Part shown: one piece after another, positions 16,057 to 23,692 of the stretch
How the letters are laid out: each line of letters begins with the position of its first letter
Position numbering within the stretch: the stretch's first letter is position 1
DNA from: Planctomycetota bacterium
GTDB taxonomy: Bacteria; Planctomycetota; MHYJ01; JACQXL01
Assembly (NCBI GenBank): GCA_030018555.1
Contig: JASEHY010000001.1
Span: forward strand, 1 to 30,444
Length of the DNA stretch: 30,444 bases
Direction: 5' to 3'
The notes under the pieces: model-generated
What the model was told of the DNA's origin: nothing
What the model saw: the letters and a program-made list of their open reading frames with translations, nothing else
Database searches by the model: none
Position numbers and translations under genes: made by a program

Positions 16057-17190
16057 TTATAATGTTTGCGCTTCAAGCGCTGATATATATATAATCCCTA
16101 CCAATGCAGTAGGAGCTAACCACAAGGGCGAATTAGTTACGCAAATAATCAAATAAGAAAGTAAACCGCTGATATACCCGATATTAAGCATATTCTTCTT
16201 TATCAGGATTATCTTCTTAGCCAATCCGCAAAGATAACCCATAACCAAAATAAACAAAAATATCCCACCATCGTGAAGAACCTGTAAGAACTCACTCTCA
16301 GCAAATAACGCTACCGAAGATGTATGGTCTGCATATTTTTTGACAGCGAAACTATTTAATCCATGTCCAGTAAAAGGTTTTAATATCCAATTATCTAAAG
16401 TTATCCGCCATAGTTCAAACCTACCCGAAGCCCGTAGGTAAGAAGGATTAAAATAACAAAATGTAATTCCAATAAGAATAACGCCGCATATTATCAATAC
16501 CGCTAATCTTGTTTTTTTAGTCATTATTAAATATGCCAAAAGCCCGATGATAAAAGCCGCCATTGACATCGTGCTGTCAATAAAAACCAAACATAAGAAT
16601 ATCGCCGCATAGAAAATCTTATATTTCAAATCCTTAAACATCAAACATAATGGAGAAATCATCGCTACAAAATTAGCGGTATTCATACTATTACCCATAA
16701 AAGTAATCATCTTATTACCGTGAAGCCACTTTAAGTCTTTAGTGAATATCTGGTCTAATCCGAGCCTCTGCAATAAGGCATAAATGCTAAAGACAAACGC
16801 CACCCAGCATAAAACCTTTGCTATTTTTACCCACCTGTCCAGATTATCAGTATACTCTACAAGGTCTTTAATTAAGAATATAGAAAGAATAATATTGAGC
16901 GTCGGAAGATAATTCCAGATATTCCAATTTACTTTCACCCCGCTCTTTGCCAAAACCAAAGGAAGATAAAAGTGATATGCAAAAGATAACATAAGATAAA
17001 TCAATACCAAACCAATCCATTTGTTTTTAAGAGTATTCAGCCGTTGTTTATCGGTAATAAAATTCACCCCCAAAAGTATAAACCCAAAAATAGAAAATGC
17101 GGCATTTTTTGGCATCCAGAAATTATCCACAGTATTGGGAATAGTAATTACCGAACAAAGTATAAAGGTAACTATTAACGCAATCCACAT
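16057..17190 (-). CDS. O-antigen polymerase/ligase-like membrane protein (Wzy/WaaL type)
   Basis: This is a 377-residue protein with about ten membrane helices. Typical Wzy_C features are visible: GNSMNTANFVAMISPL (166-181), SGRFELWRITLDNWILKPF (255-273) with Arg257 before the loop GHGLNSF (275-281), and ESEFLQVLHDGGIFLFIL (298-315). Family members join or polymerise lipid-linked O-antigen units at the periplasmic face. A phage enzyme of this kind could change host surface polysaccharide and so adsorption. Its position inside the structural operon, right behind the capsid genes, is unusual. A strong hairpin lies 8 nt before the ATG and no free Shine-Dalgarno is present, so expression is probably limited or regulated. 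Confidence 0.8.
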   Translation of the reverse strand: MWIALIVTFILCSVITIPNTVDNFWMPKNAAFSIFGFILLGVNFITDKQRLNTLKNKWIGLVLIYLMLSFAYHFYLPLVLAKSGVKVNWNIWNYLPTLNIILSIFLIKDLVEYTDNLDRWVKIAKVLCWVAFVFSIYALLQRLGLDQIFTKDLKWLHGNKMITFMGNSMNTANFVAMISPLCLMFKDLKYKIFYAAIFLCLVFIDSTMSMAAFIIGLLAYLIMTKKTRLAVLIICGVILIGITFCYFNPSYLRASGRFELWRITLDNWILKPFTGHGLNSFAVKKYADHTSSVALFAESEFLQVLHDGGIFLFILVMGYLCGLAKKIILIKKNMLNIGYISGLLSYLIICVTNSPLWLAPTALVGIIYISALEAQTL

Positions 17191-17198
17191 ATTAAATC

Positions 17199-17223
17199 GG
17201 GAGGGGACGATTAGTCCCCTCCC
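17199..17223 (-). terminator. strong hairpin between capsid genes and O-antigen polymerase-like gene
   Basis: A perfect 10-bp GC-rich stem (17199-17208 with 17214-17223) with a 5-nt loop fills most of the 41-bp gap. On the minus strand the following bases are GATTTAAT, a weak U-tract; on the plus strand TTGTTTTGTT follows, a better one. It could attenuate transcription after the highly expressed capsid genes and block translation of the next gene. Confidence 0.55.
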
Positions 17224-17231
17224 TTGTTTTG

Positions 17232-17741
17232 TTAATCAGCACCAGTGGGGTCAACCCAAATAAATAAATAATCATCATCTGAACCTGAACCCGCTTCAAG
17301 CGCAATTCCCAAATTAGTGCCACCACCGATTGAACCAATCGTTCCGCTTGCAGTAGTTCCTACAGCAGTTCCGCTTGATACTGCATCAGAAGAATCAGCC
17401 GCTAACGCATCAATCGGCCCTTTCGTAACAACTACTACCGGAGTTTGGTTATCTGCGGCATACTTAACGCAACCGACAACTAATATGCTGTCAGCTGTAG
17501 CTAAATCTTCCACATACGCGCCAAGTGTAGTTCCCGCGGTTACTCCCGTTCCGTTTAAATCAAGAACAACAGCTTCACCGTGGGTAAGCCTATTACCGCC
17601 ATTATTAAAAAAAACAGCGGTTTCCTGCAACTGTCTATAATTAGAACCATCGCCACTTGCAGAACCCCAGGCAAAACACACTCCGTTAAACGCCAATACT
17701 TCGGCGAATAACAGAGCGATGAGCATACATAATTTTTTCAT
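17232..17741 (-). CDS. capsid decoration-like protein with signal peptide
   Basis: The protein is 169 residues. The start at ATG 17741 is chosen because GGAGG lies 5 nt upstream. It begins with a Sec signal peptide (basic MKK, hydrophobic core, cut after CFA near residue 25). The mature part follows the pattern of small capsid decoration proteins encoded behind the capsid gene: NRLTHGEAVVLDLNGTGVT, VVTKGPIDALAADSSDAVSS, a Gly run, then LGIALEAGSGSDDDYLFIWV. It lies 14 nt behind the capsid stop. Decoration proteins bind the outside of the mature head. An export signal on such a protein is unexpected. Confidence 0.7.
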   Translation of the reverse strand: MKKLCMLIALLFAEVLAFNGVCFAWGSASGDGSNYRQLQETAVFFNNGGNRLTHGEAVVLDLNGTGVTAGTTLGAYVEDLATADSILVVGCVKYAADNQTPVVVVTKGPIDALAADSSDAVSSGTAVGTTASGTIGSIGGGTNLGIALEAGSGSDDDYLFIWVDPTGAD

Positions 17742-17755
17742 CTTATCCTCCATTA

Positions 17756-18729
17756 TTAGCTCCAAGTATCTGCGTTTAATAATGTGCCATTACGACCAAG
17801 GTTGGTCATAACGGCATTCCCCGCCCAGAGGACATAAGTTGCCAAATCGTCCTTAGTTTGGGATTTCACAAAATCACCTATCTCGGCATCTCTTCCTTCG
17901 CGCACAAATAAGCGGAAATACTTTTTTGCGTTCAGGAAATATCCGAAATTGGCAGGACAGGCATCATCAGCGAAAATCAACGCGCCTTTGTATGAAATAT
18001 TACCAAAGCCAGCATCAATCATTGCCTGGTCGCCTGCGCCTACGCCCATCAACGGAAGATTAACCTGAAAGGTTGAAGTCAACGCCCTTTCAAAGTTATC
18101 CATTGCCGCGCCTGTGAGGACAATAGTATCAATTGTCTCGTCATACCTTGTGGCTTGGCGAAACAATGTCCTCATAATGTTCAGGCCGTTGGTGGTAAAT
18201 GCGCTTGCAACATTACCCGACTGATGTCTCCACTTGGTTAATGTCGCCCTGCTTAAATTACCTACTGTTCCAGTTGTCGTGGAAGTGGTAAGCATATTCT
18301 GTAATCCTGTAATCGCCCGCAGATTAGTCTCATCAGCGGAAGAAAAAATACCCTCCGATGAACCACCGATACTTTCCCGCATTGCGATTTCCGCAGATTG
18401 CAGAAATAACTCCACGAGGTCAATCTCATTGCCTTCAGGGGTCTTAATCATATCAAGACCGCTGACCTGCACGGGGACCGCGATTTGCTTCCACTCATAT
18501 ATACAGCTTGTTGCTGGATCGCCCCTTACAGGCGTCAATGGGTCAAGGTCAGTATAACCCTGCGCCGTCGGAAGCTCCTTTAAGATGTTAAATCTTAAGT
18601 GAGGTTTTCCTCCAGTACGGATTATAGAACCAAGAGCCTTCAAGCGGTATAAGAGCGAAGTGCGGGTTGAGGCGTTATCAAATAACACCCCTTCCGCTTC
18701 GTCTGCCACGATTGAGAATATTCTTTGAT
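17756..18729 (-). CDS. major capsid protein, exon 2 (main body)
   Basis: This holds most of an HK97-fold capsid protein. With exon 1 (19545-19575) it gives a 334-residue product that reads MAGNLSVTRE, Tyr at the junction, then QRIFSIVADEAEG. Capsid-like features are the N-terminal arm, RFNILKELPTAQGYTDLDPL, the helical centre (NGLNIMRTLFRQATRYDETI), and a C-terminal beta-rich domain (KGALIFADDACPANFGYFL, YFRLFVREGRDAEIG). It lies between scaffold and decoration genes, the usual order. A GTG at 18709 could serve as an internal start, but it has no ribosome site and would lose the N-terminal residues. I infer that the gene is interrupted by a self-splicing intron. Confidence 0.85.
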
Positions 18730-19544
18730 CAGTATTGTTATCGCAATATTATTTAAATATTGCTTCCAGATATTGCTATCTGGCTCAGACTATCTCTTGC
18801 CTTATTATCGGCGGCGAGGCTCGTGCCAGGATTATTGTCCGCTTGGGACTCACCGGTAGTCGTTACACCTTCAAGGATATTGCTATCCAAGTTCGGCTCG
18901 GGATTGTCCAGAGCTTTTAATAAATTACTAAAAAGTTGGAGTTTCCCCGAATTCTTCGCCTTTTTTATAAGTAAAGAGGTTCTATGCAGTTCTTGGTGAC
19001 AACCTTTACACAAAACTATCCCATTCTTAACATCATACCTAAGTTCTCTATGAGTCTTAAATGGTAATATATGGTGCGCAACAAGAACCTTGTCATCAGA
19101 AAAGCAAATCTGGCATTGGTATCTATCTCTTTCTCGCACGGATTTACGCCAAGAGCTATAATCCATCCTTGTCCATCCGTATTCTTTATCCATTCTTTTT
19201 CTGCCAGCCTTCTGAAGCCCTAAAGAAATTTCCTTCCTATGTTCTAAGCTTAAAATCGCCCCTTTTTTCTTTAAACTTATTTTTTTCTTAGTTTCTTCAG
19301 AAAGATATTTACCTTTCCAATAAGCAGGATAAGATTTGGATTTTCTTGTCATACTCATTTTTTGCTTCGTTTCTTCAGTATGCTTAATCCCCAATCTTGT
19401 TTTATATCCTTTAGATCTAAAGGTTTGAGAACCCTTCAAGATATTAAGTTTAACCCGCATATCCTGACTTGCTTTTAAACCCTTATTCCACGGTATATTT
19501 CCTACTCTAAACATATCTTCCCCTTAGCTTAGGGAACTAAATTA
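18730..19544 (-). ncRNA. group I intron in the major capsid gene
   Basis: An 815-nt insert with the group I core. The P element (AATTCGGGGAAAC, 18938-18953), Q (CAATCCCGAGCC, 18891-18906), R (AACGACTA, 18857-18864) and S (AAGAGATAGTCTGAG, 18784-18798) occur in order. P4 pairs TCGGG with CCCGA. P7 pairs GACTA with TAGTC. The P6-type hairpin (18875-18888) and P9 (18766-18783) share GATA-GCAA-TATC with GNRA loops, and P9.1 (18743-18763) is perfect. A GTCC/GGAC hairpin after R fits P7.1 of subgroup IA. P1 is AGGGAAT with GTTCCCT, placing the U.G pair at 19545/19537, so the 5' splice site follows 19545. A terminal G at 18730 restores the frame; a G at 18739 would also fit (three extra codons). Confidence 0.88.
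18753..19514 (-). CDS. intron-encoded HNH homing endonuclease with NUMOD3 motifs
   Basis: The protein is 253 residues. The N-terminal half has repeated NUMOD3-type DNA-binding motifs (KHTEETKQKMS about 44-54, LSEETKKKISLKKKG about 71-85, LSLEHRKEISLGLQKAG about 88-104). The HNH nuclease domain follows at about 128-178: CQIC (134-137), VAHHIL with the catalytic His pair (147-148), Asn164, and CKGCH with a later His (169-177). AAGGGG precedes the ATG. The last 60 or so residues are encoded by the intron catalytic core (P to P9.1), so they are probably a dispensable read-through tail. The enzyme likely cuts intronless capsid genes to spread the intron. Confidence 0.9.
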   Translation of the reverse strand: MFRVGNIPWNKGLKASQDMRVKLNILKGSQTFRSKGYKTRLGIKHTEETKQKMSMTRKSKSYPAYWKGKYLSEETKKKISLKKKGAILSLEHRKEISLGLQKAGRKRMDKEYGWTRMDYSSWRKSVRERDRYQCQICFSDDKVLVAHHILPFKTHRELRYDVKNGIVLCKGCHQELHRTSLLIKKAKNSGKLQLFSNLLKALDNPEPNLDSNILEGVTTTGESQADNNPGTSLAADNKARDSLSQIAISGSNI

Positions 19545-19575
19545 ATTCCCTCGTAACGCTCAAATTTCCTGCCAT
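19545..19575 (-). CDS. major capsid protein, exon 1
   Basis: Thirty-one bases coding for MAGNLSVTRE plus the first base of the next codon. AAAGGAG lies 6 nt upstream of the ATG, a strong ribosome site. Unspliced, the frame ends at a TAG four codons later inside the intron, so no useful protein would be made without splicing. Joined to exon 2 it continues in frame as TAT CAA AGA. The exon end pairs with the intron guide sequence to form P1. Confidence 0.78.
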
Positions 19576-19628
19576 TTAAAGCTCCTTTGTTGGTTTTGAA
19601 GAAATGACAGGAAGTATTTTGTGAGATT

Positions 19629-20543
19629 TTACGCCCTACCAAGCCGTTCTTTTACCCGCTGTAAAATACTGCTTGCGGTTACTCTGCCTGCCTTATCTTT
19701 CACCAATTCACTCTTTGCGGTAAAAGAACCTCCAGCAGACGGAGAGGCATTGCGTTTCTTCCTGTCCAAATCTTCTTTTTCTTTTTTCTTTGCGTTATTG
19801 ACAATAGCAGTTTCAATCTCGGAATCATCAGCGAAATGATAGAGAAGTTTCTGCGCTGGCTGATTAGGATACTTCAATGACATTGCTTTAATGTCATCCC
19901 TGTATTTGCTAATCAAATCTACGCCAAACTTTTCCTCTAACTTTGAAAGCTGTCCCTCCACTTTTTCGTTATGCCCCACGGTTGAGGCATTCTTTAAAAG
20001 TGTAAGTTCTGCCTGAATTTTAGCGATTTTTTCATTCGCTATCTGTTCAGCGATTTCTTTAGCGTTCTCGGTAATGATTTCCTTAATTTCCATCAAGTCC
20101 TGCTTTACTGCTGGGTCAGAAGCTTCAGCAATGCGTTTATCTATCAGCTTAAGGTTTTTATCCGCTATTTCTGGCTTGGAAACCCTTCCTGCCTTATGGT
20201 CAGAATAAACCTTGTTCAAGGCCTCTTTGAGTTTTGGGTCTGCATCCATTTCATCAACTATGGCTTTCATACCCGCGACTCTTTCTTCCTGCGCCTTGAG
20301 GGCTTTCCTTTCATCAGCAAGTAACTGGGATTTTTTGGTATAATCTTTCCCCTGCTGCGCTAATATGATAAGCTCATCCTGCGTTACCTCTAAATCCTGC
20401 CCGTCAACCTTAATCTTAAATTTTGTTTCAGGCACAACAACAACTTCTCCCCTATTGTTAAACGGAAAGGGAAGAGTCTTGTTATTCCACCAAGATTGGT
20501 TTTGGGTCTTTTGTTCAGACTGCATTATAGCTTGGTCTGGCAT
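19629..20543 (-). CDS. capsid scaffold protein
   Basis: This is a 304-residue, highly charged helical protein placed directly before the capsid gene. Residues about 40-75 (FKIKVDGQDLEVTQDELI, then GKDYTKKSQ) form a motif common at the start of phage scaffold proteins, followed by long helices (VEGQLSKLEEKFGVDLISKY). The basic C-terminus (SSILQRVKERLGRA) would bind the capsid protein, as in P22. There is no signal peptide and no protease domain. AAGGAG precedes the ATG. Scaffolds act inside the procapsid and then leave. Confidence 0.75.
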   Translation of the reverse strand: MPDQAIMQSEQKTQNQSWWNNKTLPFPFNNRGEVVVVPETKFKIKVDGQDLEVTQDELIILAQQGKDYTKKSQLLADERKALKAQEERVAGMKAIVDEMDADPKLKEALNKVYSDHKAGRVSKPEIADKNLKLIDKRIAEASDPAVKQDLMEIKEIITENAKEIAEQIANEKIAKIQAELTLLKNASTVGHNEKVEGQLSKLEEKFGVDLISKYRDDIKAMSLKYPNQPAQKLLYHFADDSEIETAIVNNAKKKEKEDLDRKKRNASPSAGGSFTAKSELVKDKAGRVTASSILQRVKERLGRA

Positions 20544-20578
20544 TTTTCTCCTTTTTAAGACTTCCTTGCGGAGTGGTC

Positions 20579-20719
20579 TTATTTCTTTTTGCGGTTATAC
20601 GGCTGTAAATTTCCTTCAGTAGCTGTCGGGCCTTCAATTATTCCCGATTTCACCTGTTTAATCCCACCCGCCCTGCTAATCTGCGTAGGATTAGACACCC
20701 TTTTAGGATTGCTTGCCAT
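20579..20719 (-). CDS. small basic protein, 46 aa
   Basis: A short frame with an excellent ribosome site (GGAGGGAGAA before the ATG) lies in the gap between the scaffold gene and the next small gene. The product (MASNPKRVSNPTQISRAGG at its start) is basic, Gly/Asn-rich and probably unstructured, ending in RKKK. Small genes of this kind are common between portal and scaffold genes in podoviruses. No function is known. Confidence 0.5.
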   Translation of the reverse strand: MASNPKRVSNPTQISRAGGIKQVKSGIIEGPTATEGNLQPYNRKKK

Positions 20720-20735
20720 TTCTCCCTCCTTCTTA

Positions 20736-20975
20736 TTATTTTTTAAGAGGAATTTTAGCCCCCTCTTTACGAGCTTTACTCAAAAGTATCGCTTTTCTCT
20801 GCTTCTCCGCCCTTGCCTTACCAAATTTCTTTTTCGTATGTGCAAGTATTTTCGGGGGATTTTCTTTTATCTCGTGTCCTACTTTTTCAAGGGTAGTTTT
20901 TATCCCCATATTATGCGGAGTCCCCTGCCCGTGCCTTAAGGAAATATGTCTATTTATTTCGGATAATCGCATCAT
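20736..20975 (-). CDS. small basic protein, DUF6496-like
   Basis: The protein is 79 residues, very rich in Lys and Arg (KILAHTKKKFGKARAEKQRK). A His/Gly-rich N-terminal part is followed by a segment of the type VGHEIKENPPKIL. Such small basic proteins occur near phage portal genes; the link to a DUF6496-like family is from memory and weak. The start overlaps the upstream stop by 4 nt, and two Met codons stand at the start. DNA binding is possible. Confidence 0.5.
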   Translation of the reverse strand: MMRLSEINRHISLRHGQGTPHNMGIKTTLEKVGHEIKENPPKILAHTKKKFGKARAEKQRKAILLSKARKEGAKIPLKK

Positions 20976-21229
20976 TGTTTACCTCTTACGAAATTTAAAA
21001 TCCCACCCCTTGCAGGTTGAATTGCTGACGCTTGTTTTCTGGCAATATGATTATCCACGCCCTTCTTCGCAAACTCTAACATTCCATAACCGATTATCGC
21101 ATTGCTAACATTGGTCTCAAATCCGTATTCCCCTGTTTTGTCATTAAAAAATATCTTTATTAACTGATTGAATTGCGGAGCTTCGGGTTTTTCTATCTTT
21201 CCGTTTCCATTCTCTTCCATCGTTTCCAT
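20972..21229 (-). CDS. hypothetical phage protein, 85 aa
   Basis: An acidic N-terminus (METMEENGNGKIEKPE) is followed by a compact segment, IKIFFNDKTGEYGFETNVSN and AIIGYGMLEFAKKGVDNHIA. CAGGAGGT precedes the ATG. Small proteins with a pattern like IxFDxxTGxxxxxxNVxNxxxxLGMLExAKxxI are frequent next to phage portal genes and have no known function. It overlaps the next gene by 4 nt. Confidence 0.55.
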   Translation of the reverse strand: METMEENGNGKIEKPEAPQFNQLIKIFFNDKTGEYGFETNVSNAIIGYGMLEFAKKGVDNHIARKQASAIQPARGGILNFVRGKQ

Positions 21230-21231
21230 CG

Positions 21232-21660
21232 TTACCTCCTGAATTTCAACCTGCCCCTATGTTTTTCCATTATCCGTTCTGCGCTTTCCCGTCTCTTAAT
21301 AATATCGCTTTCGGCATTTAACCTTTTCCTAAAATTTGCTTCCTGATGACACTCTTTTATGGAAGCATCCGCTAAATTATGATGTTTAAGTAAACTTTTA
21401 AACTGACCTTTTGAATGTATTGTTATCGGTTTTCCAAATAATTCCGTAGTGAAATTATACGATAAATCCTTGTCGGTATGGAATAACCCGATACCCCTGC
21501 TTTTAACTGACTTTTTGTTAAAGCATTCCTTGCAGAGAATATCGTCATTATATTTATACTGACCTTGCGTTTCTGACTTACACTCTACGCAAAGACAATC
21601 TACCCTTGTTTCACTTACCGCTACACTAAAAGTTTTCTCCTGCCAATTACATCCCCCCAC
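21232..21660 (-). CDS. zinc-ribbon phage protein, 142 aa
   Basis: The start is GTG at 21660 with GGAGTAGGGGG upstream, overlapping the end of the portal gene by 14 nt. The N-terminal part has Cys pairs CLCVEC and ILCKEC (about residues 23-28 and 42-46), a zinc-ribbon pattern. The C-terminal part (FGKPITIHSKGQFKSLLKHH, then a Lys/Arg-rich helix) resembles a small domain seen in phage proteins near portals. Its role in head assembly is unknown. Confidence 0.55.
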   Translation of the reverse strand: MGGCNWQEKTFSVAVSETRVDCLCVECKSETQGQYKYNDDILCKECFNKKSVKSRGIGLFHTDKDLSYNFTTELFGKPITIHSKGQFKSLLKHHNLADASIKECHQEANFRKRLNAESDIIKRRESAERIMEKHRGRLKFRR

Positions 21661-23692
21661 GATTACCCCCTACTCCAGGGGCACTCCTTACCCCTCCAAC
21701 TATGTCGGCGAACTCCGTAACCCCGCCCCGCCTTTGTTCTGGGGCAGTAGTTTGTGGGGCAATCTTGCTGTCGCCTTTCTGTGGTATTACCTGCGGATTT
21801 TTCATCTCATAATACTGTTTGGTTTTCATAATATGCTCATCCATCTGCGGAGTAATTTGTAACCCCAGAGATTGGTATGCCTGGCTATGGACCTGTAAAT
21901 GCAATAAACTATTTTCGTTGGGGCCTGGGATACAGGGAATACCCTTTAAAAGCAATTTATTTTCCTCTTGCGCCGTTTGAACTTCCTGTTCGTCATAACC
22001 CACAACCGCTCTGTCAATATCCTTAAAGTCAAACTTCTTAAGCAGCTGTGGAAGGATAATAGAGTCGTTTAATCTGTTGGGGAAGTTCGCTTTAATAATT
22101 CCCATTAAATCCATCCATTGCTTTCTTTCCACAGCTTCATCTTTTGCAGGACGGGTAGAACCTGCCTCTATCCTGAAAAGTAATTCTCTCTGCACAATCC
22201 TACGGGCTTCGTCAACATCTTCAGGCAGGGATGGCCACATTTCCTCTGTAGGCATTTCACCAATAATCTCGGCAACTCTTTCTCTTGGTATAAACTGCCA
22301 AATCATACCCGCTAAACCCTTGGCTATCATCACCGTAAAATCTTCAATAGTATCTACCTTCTCGGACTGACGAAGTAATGCGCCTGCCCTGACATTTTCG
22401 CTTTCGGTAGCGGTCTGTATGCCCTCAGAAGTTCCTAAAAGCTGGTTATACCCGCTTCTACGGATTAAGTCCTGAAGAATAATTTCCCTTAGCCTGTAAA
22501 AATCCTGCGGAAGCGCTGGCGGAGTAAAGCCCTTTACAGCGTTTTCAGTAATATCATCAAGCAGTATAAAGTCAACATCGCTTGCATTTTGTATTTTAGA
22601 GGCATCAGGTTCGCTTACCGCTCCTCTTTTACCCAAAAGCAATGTCCCTGCCCTTTTCCTGTGCCGTAACATTGCCGAGGAAATAAGGGAAATCTCTTTT
22701 AACTGCGGTATCATCGGCACAATATCCGAAAGCGGGAAGGCATTAGAATCTTCATCGGAGCGGGGTATCTCATTAAAGATTAAGGGATATATTGGGAATC
22801 CGTCTATAAAATAATCCCAATCTCCGTCATATAGAGAATCTTCGGTAAAGTTTTTGGCGAGGGTAATTCTTTTATGCGTAGTCCTGTCAAAGATATGGTA
22901 AAGGGTGATTTTTACAAGTTCTTCGTCCTGACCTTCATAGTTTCCACCTACACTCGGCAAAGCCTTCATATTGTAGGCACTAACAGGGCTAATCTTCGCT
23001 GAATTGGAAATCCTTAGCCCGCGGAGTCTATTTTTTACGCTCTTAAAAGACGGATTGGCCAAAATCTTATCAAGCGAAATGACTTGCTTCTTAATCAGAT
23101 AGGGACACTCCCTTATATCGTGATACCCGTCGGGAAAAAGCAAATCCCAGGGCGATAAATGACTTAAAAACACATCATCTTCTTTTATCGTTTCATCAAC
23201 TATACCCTGTTCCTCTTCGGTCTTTGTAACATTGCCTACATCTTTTAATTCAGGAAATTCCGCTTCTATTGTTTTTATCGCCTTTGACTTTTCGGTAAAG
23301 AGGAAATACCCTATCTCTATAAATCCTGGAGGCTGTAAGATACCGTCAATGATTGACTGTTTAATCTTCTTCTTGGCTTGCTTTTCATACCAGTAATGGT
23401 TTATTGCTAATTCCATTGTTTCAGCAAATTGGCCAAGGCGGGCGTTTTTTGTCCTGCAAAAGATATGCGGGTTACGGGCATAGATAGCGGAAACTAACAC
23501 CTGCATATATTCATAGACAAAATTAACTTCGCTGATTTCGGTATCACTTCGCACGGGAGAGCCGAAGAATGTTCCTGTGTATAATTTCATTATCTGCTTG
23601 CGCTCGTTGGTCTTGGTCGCCTGCAAATCTTCACAGCGCTGTATCCTGGCAAACCACAGTTTAATATCTTCAGGTTTCATTTTCTTTCCCAA
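21647..23692 (-). CDS. portal protein (P22/T7 type)
   Basis: This is a 681-residue protein of the size of podovirus portals. Recognisable parts are the N-terminal region with VNFVYEYMQVLVSAIYARNP (about 55-75), the wing segment HLSPWDLLFPDGY, PIYPLIFNEIPRSDEDSNAFPLSDIVPMIPQLKEI (about 300-335), which is typical of the portal clip and stem, and the following helices. The C-terminus is Pro/Gln/Gly-rich and probably flexible. It stands between the large terminase and the scaffold, as expected. The portal forms the dodecameric channel for DNA packaging and anchors the adaptor. Confidence 0.85.
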   Translation of the reverse strand: MGKKMKPEDIKLWFARIQRCEDLQATKTNERKQIMKLYTGTFFGSPVRSDTEISEVNFVYEYMQVLVSAIYARNPHIFCRTKNARLGQFAETMELAINHYWYEKQAKKKIKQSIIDGILQPPGFIEIGYFLFTEKSKAIKTIEAEFPELKDVGNVTKTEEEQGIVDETIKEDDVFLSHLSPWDLLFPDGYHDIRECPYLIKKQVISLDKILANPSFKSVKNRLRGLRISNSAKISPVSAYNMKALPSVGGNYEGQDEELVKITLYHIFDRTTHKRITLAKNFTEDSLYDGDWDYFIDGFPIYPLIFNEIPRSDEDSNAFPLSDIVPMIPQLKEISLISSAMLRHRKRAGTLLLGKRGAVSEPDASKIQNASDVDFILLDDITENAVKGFTPPALPQDFYRLREIILQDLIRRSGYNQLLGTSEGIQTATESENVRAGALLRQSEKVDTIEDFTVMIAKGLAGMIWQFIPRERVAEIIGEMPTEEMWPSLPEDVDEARRIVQRELLFRIEAGSTRPAKDEAVERKQWMDLMGIIKANFPNRLNDSIILPQLLKKFDFKDIDRAVVGYDEQEVQTAQEENKLLLKGIPCIPGPNENSLLHLQVHSQAYQSLGLQITPQMDEHIMKTKQYYEMKNPQVIPQKGDSKIAPQTTAPEQRRGGVTEFADIVGGVRSAPGVGGNRGGM

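Noticed and set aside
17756..18709. Capsid gene starting at GTG 18709 as a complete gene
   Set aside because: No ribosome site precedes the GTG, and the frame stays open upstream to the intron end. A proper start with a strong ribosome site lies on the other side of the group I intron.
18735..18920. Plus-strand frames of 61 and 79 codons next to the capsid gene
   Set aside because: They are antisense to the intron core and HNH tail. The sequence is explained by ribozyme helices.
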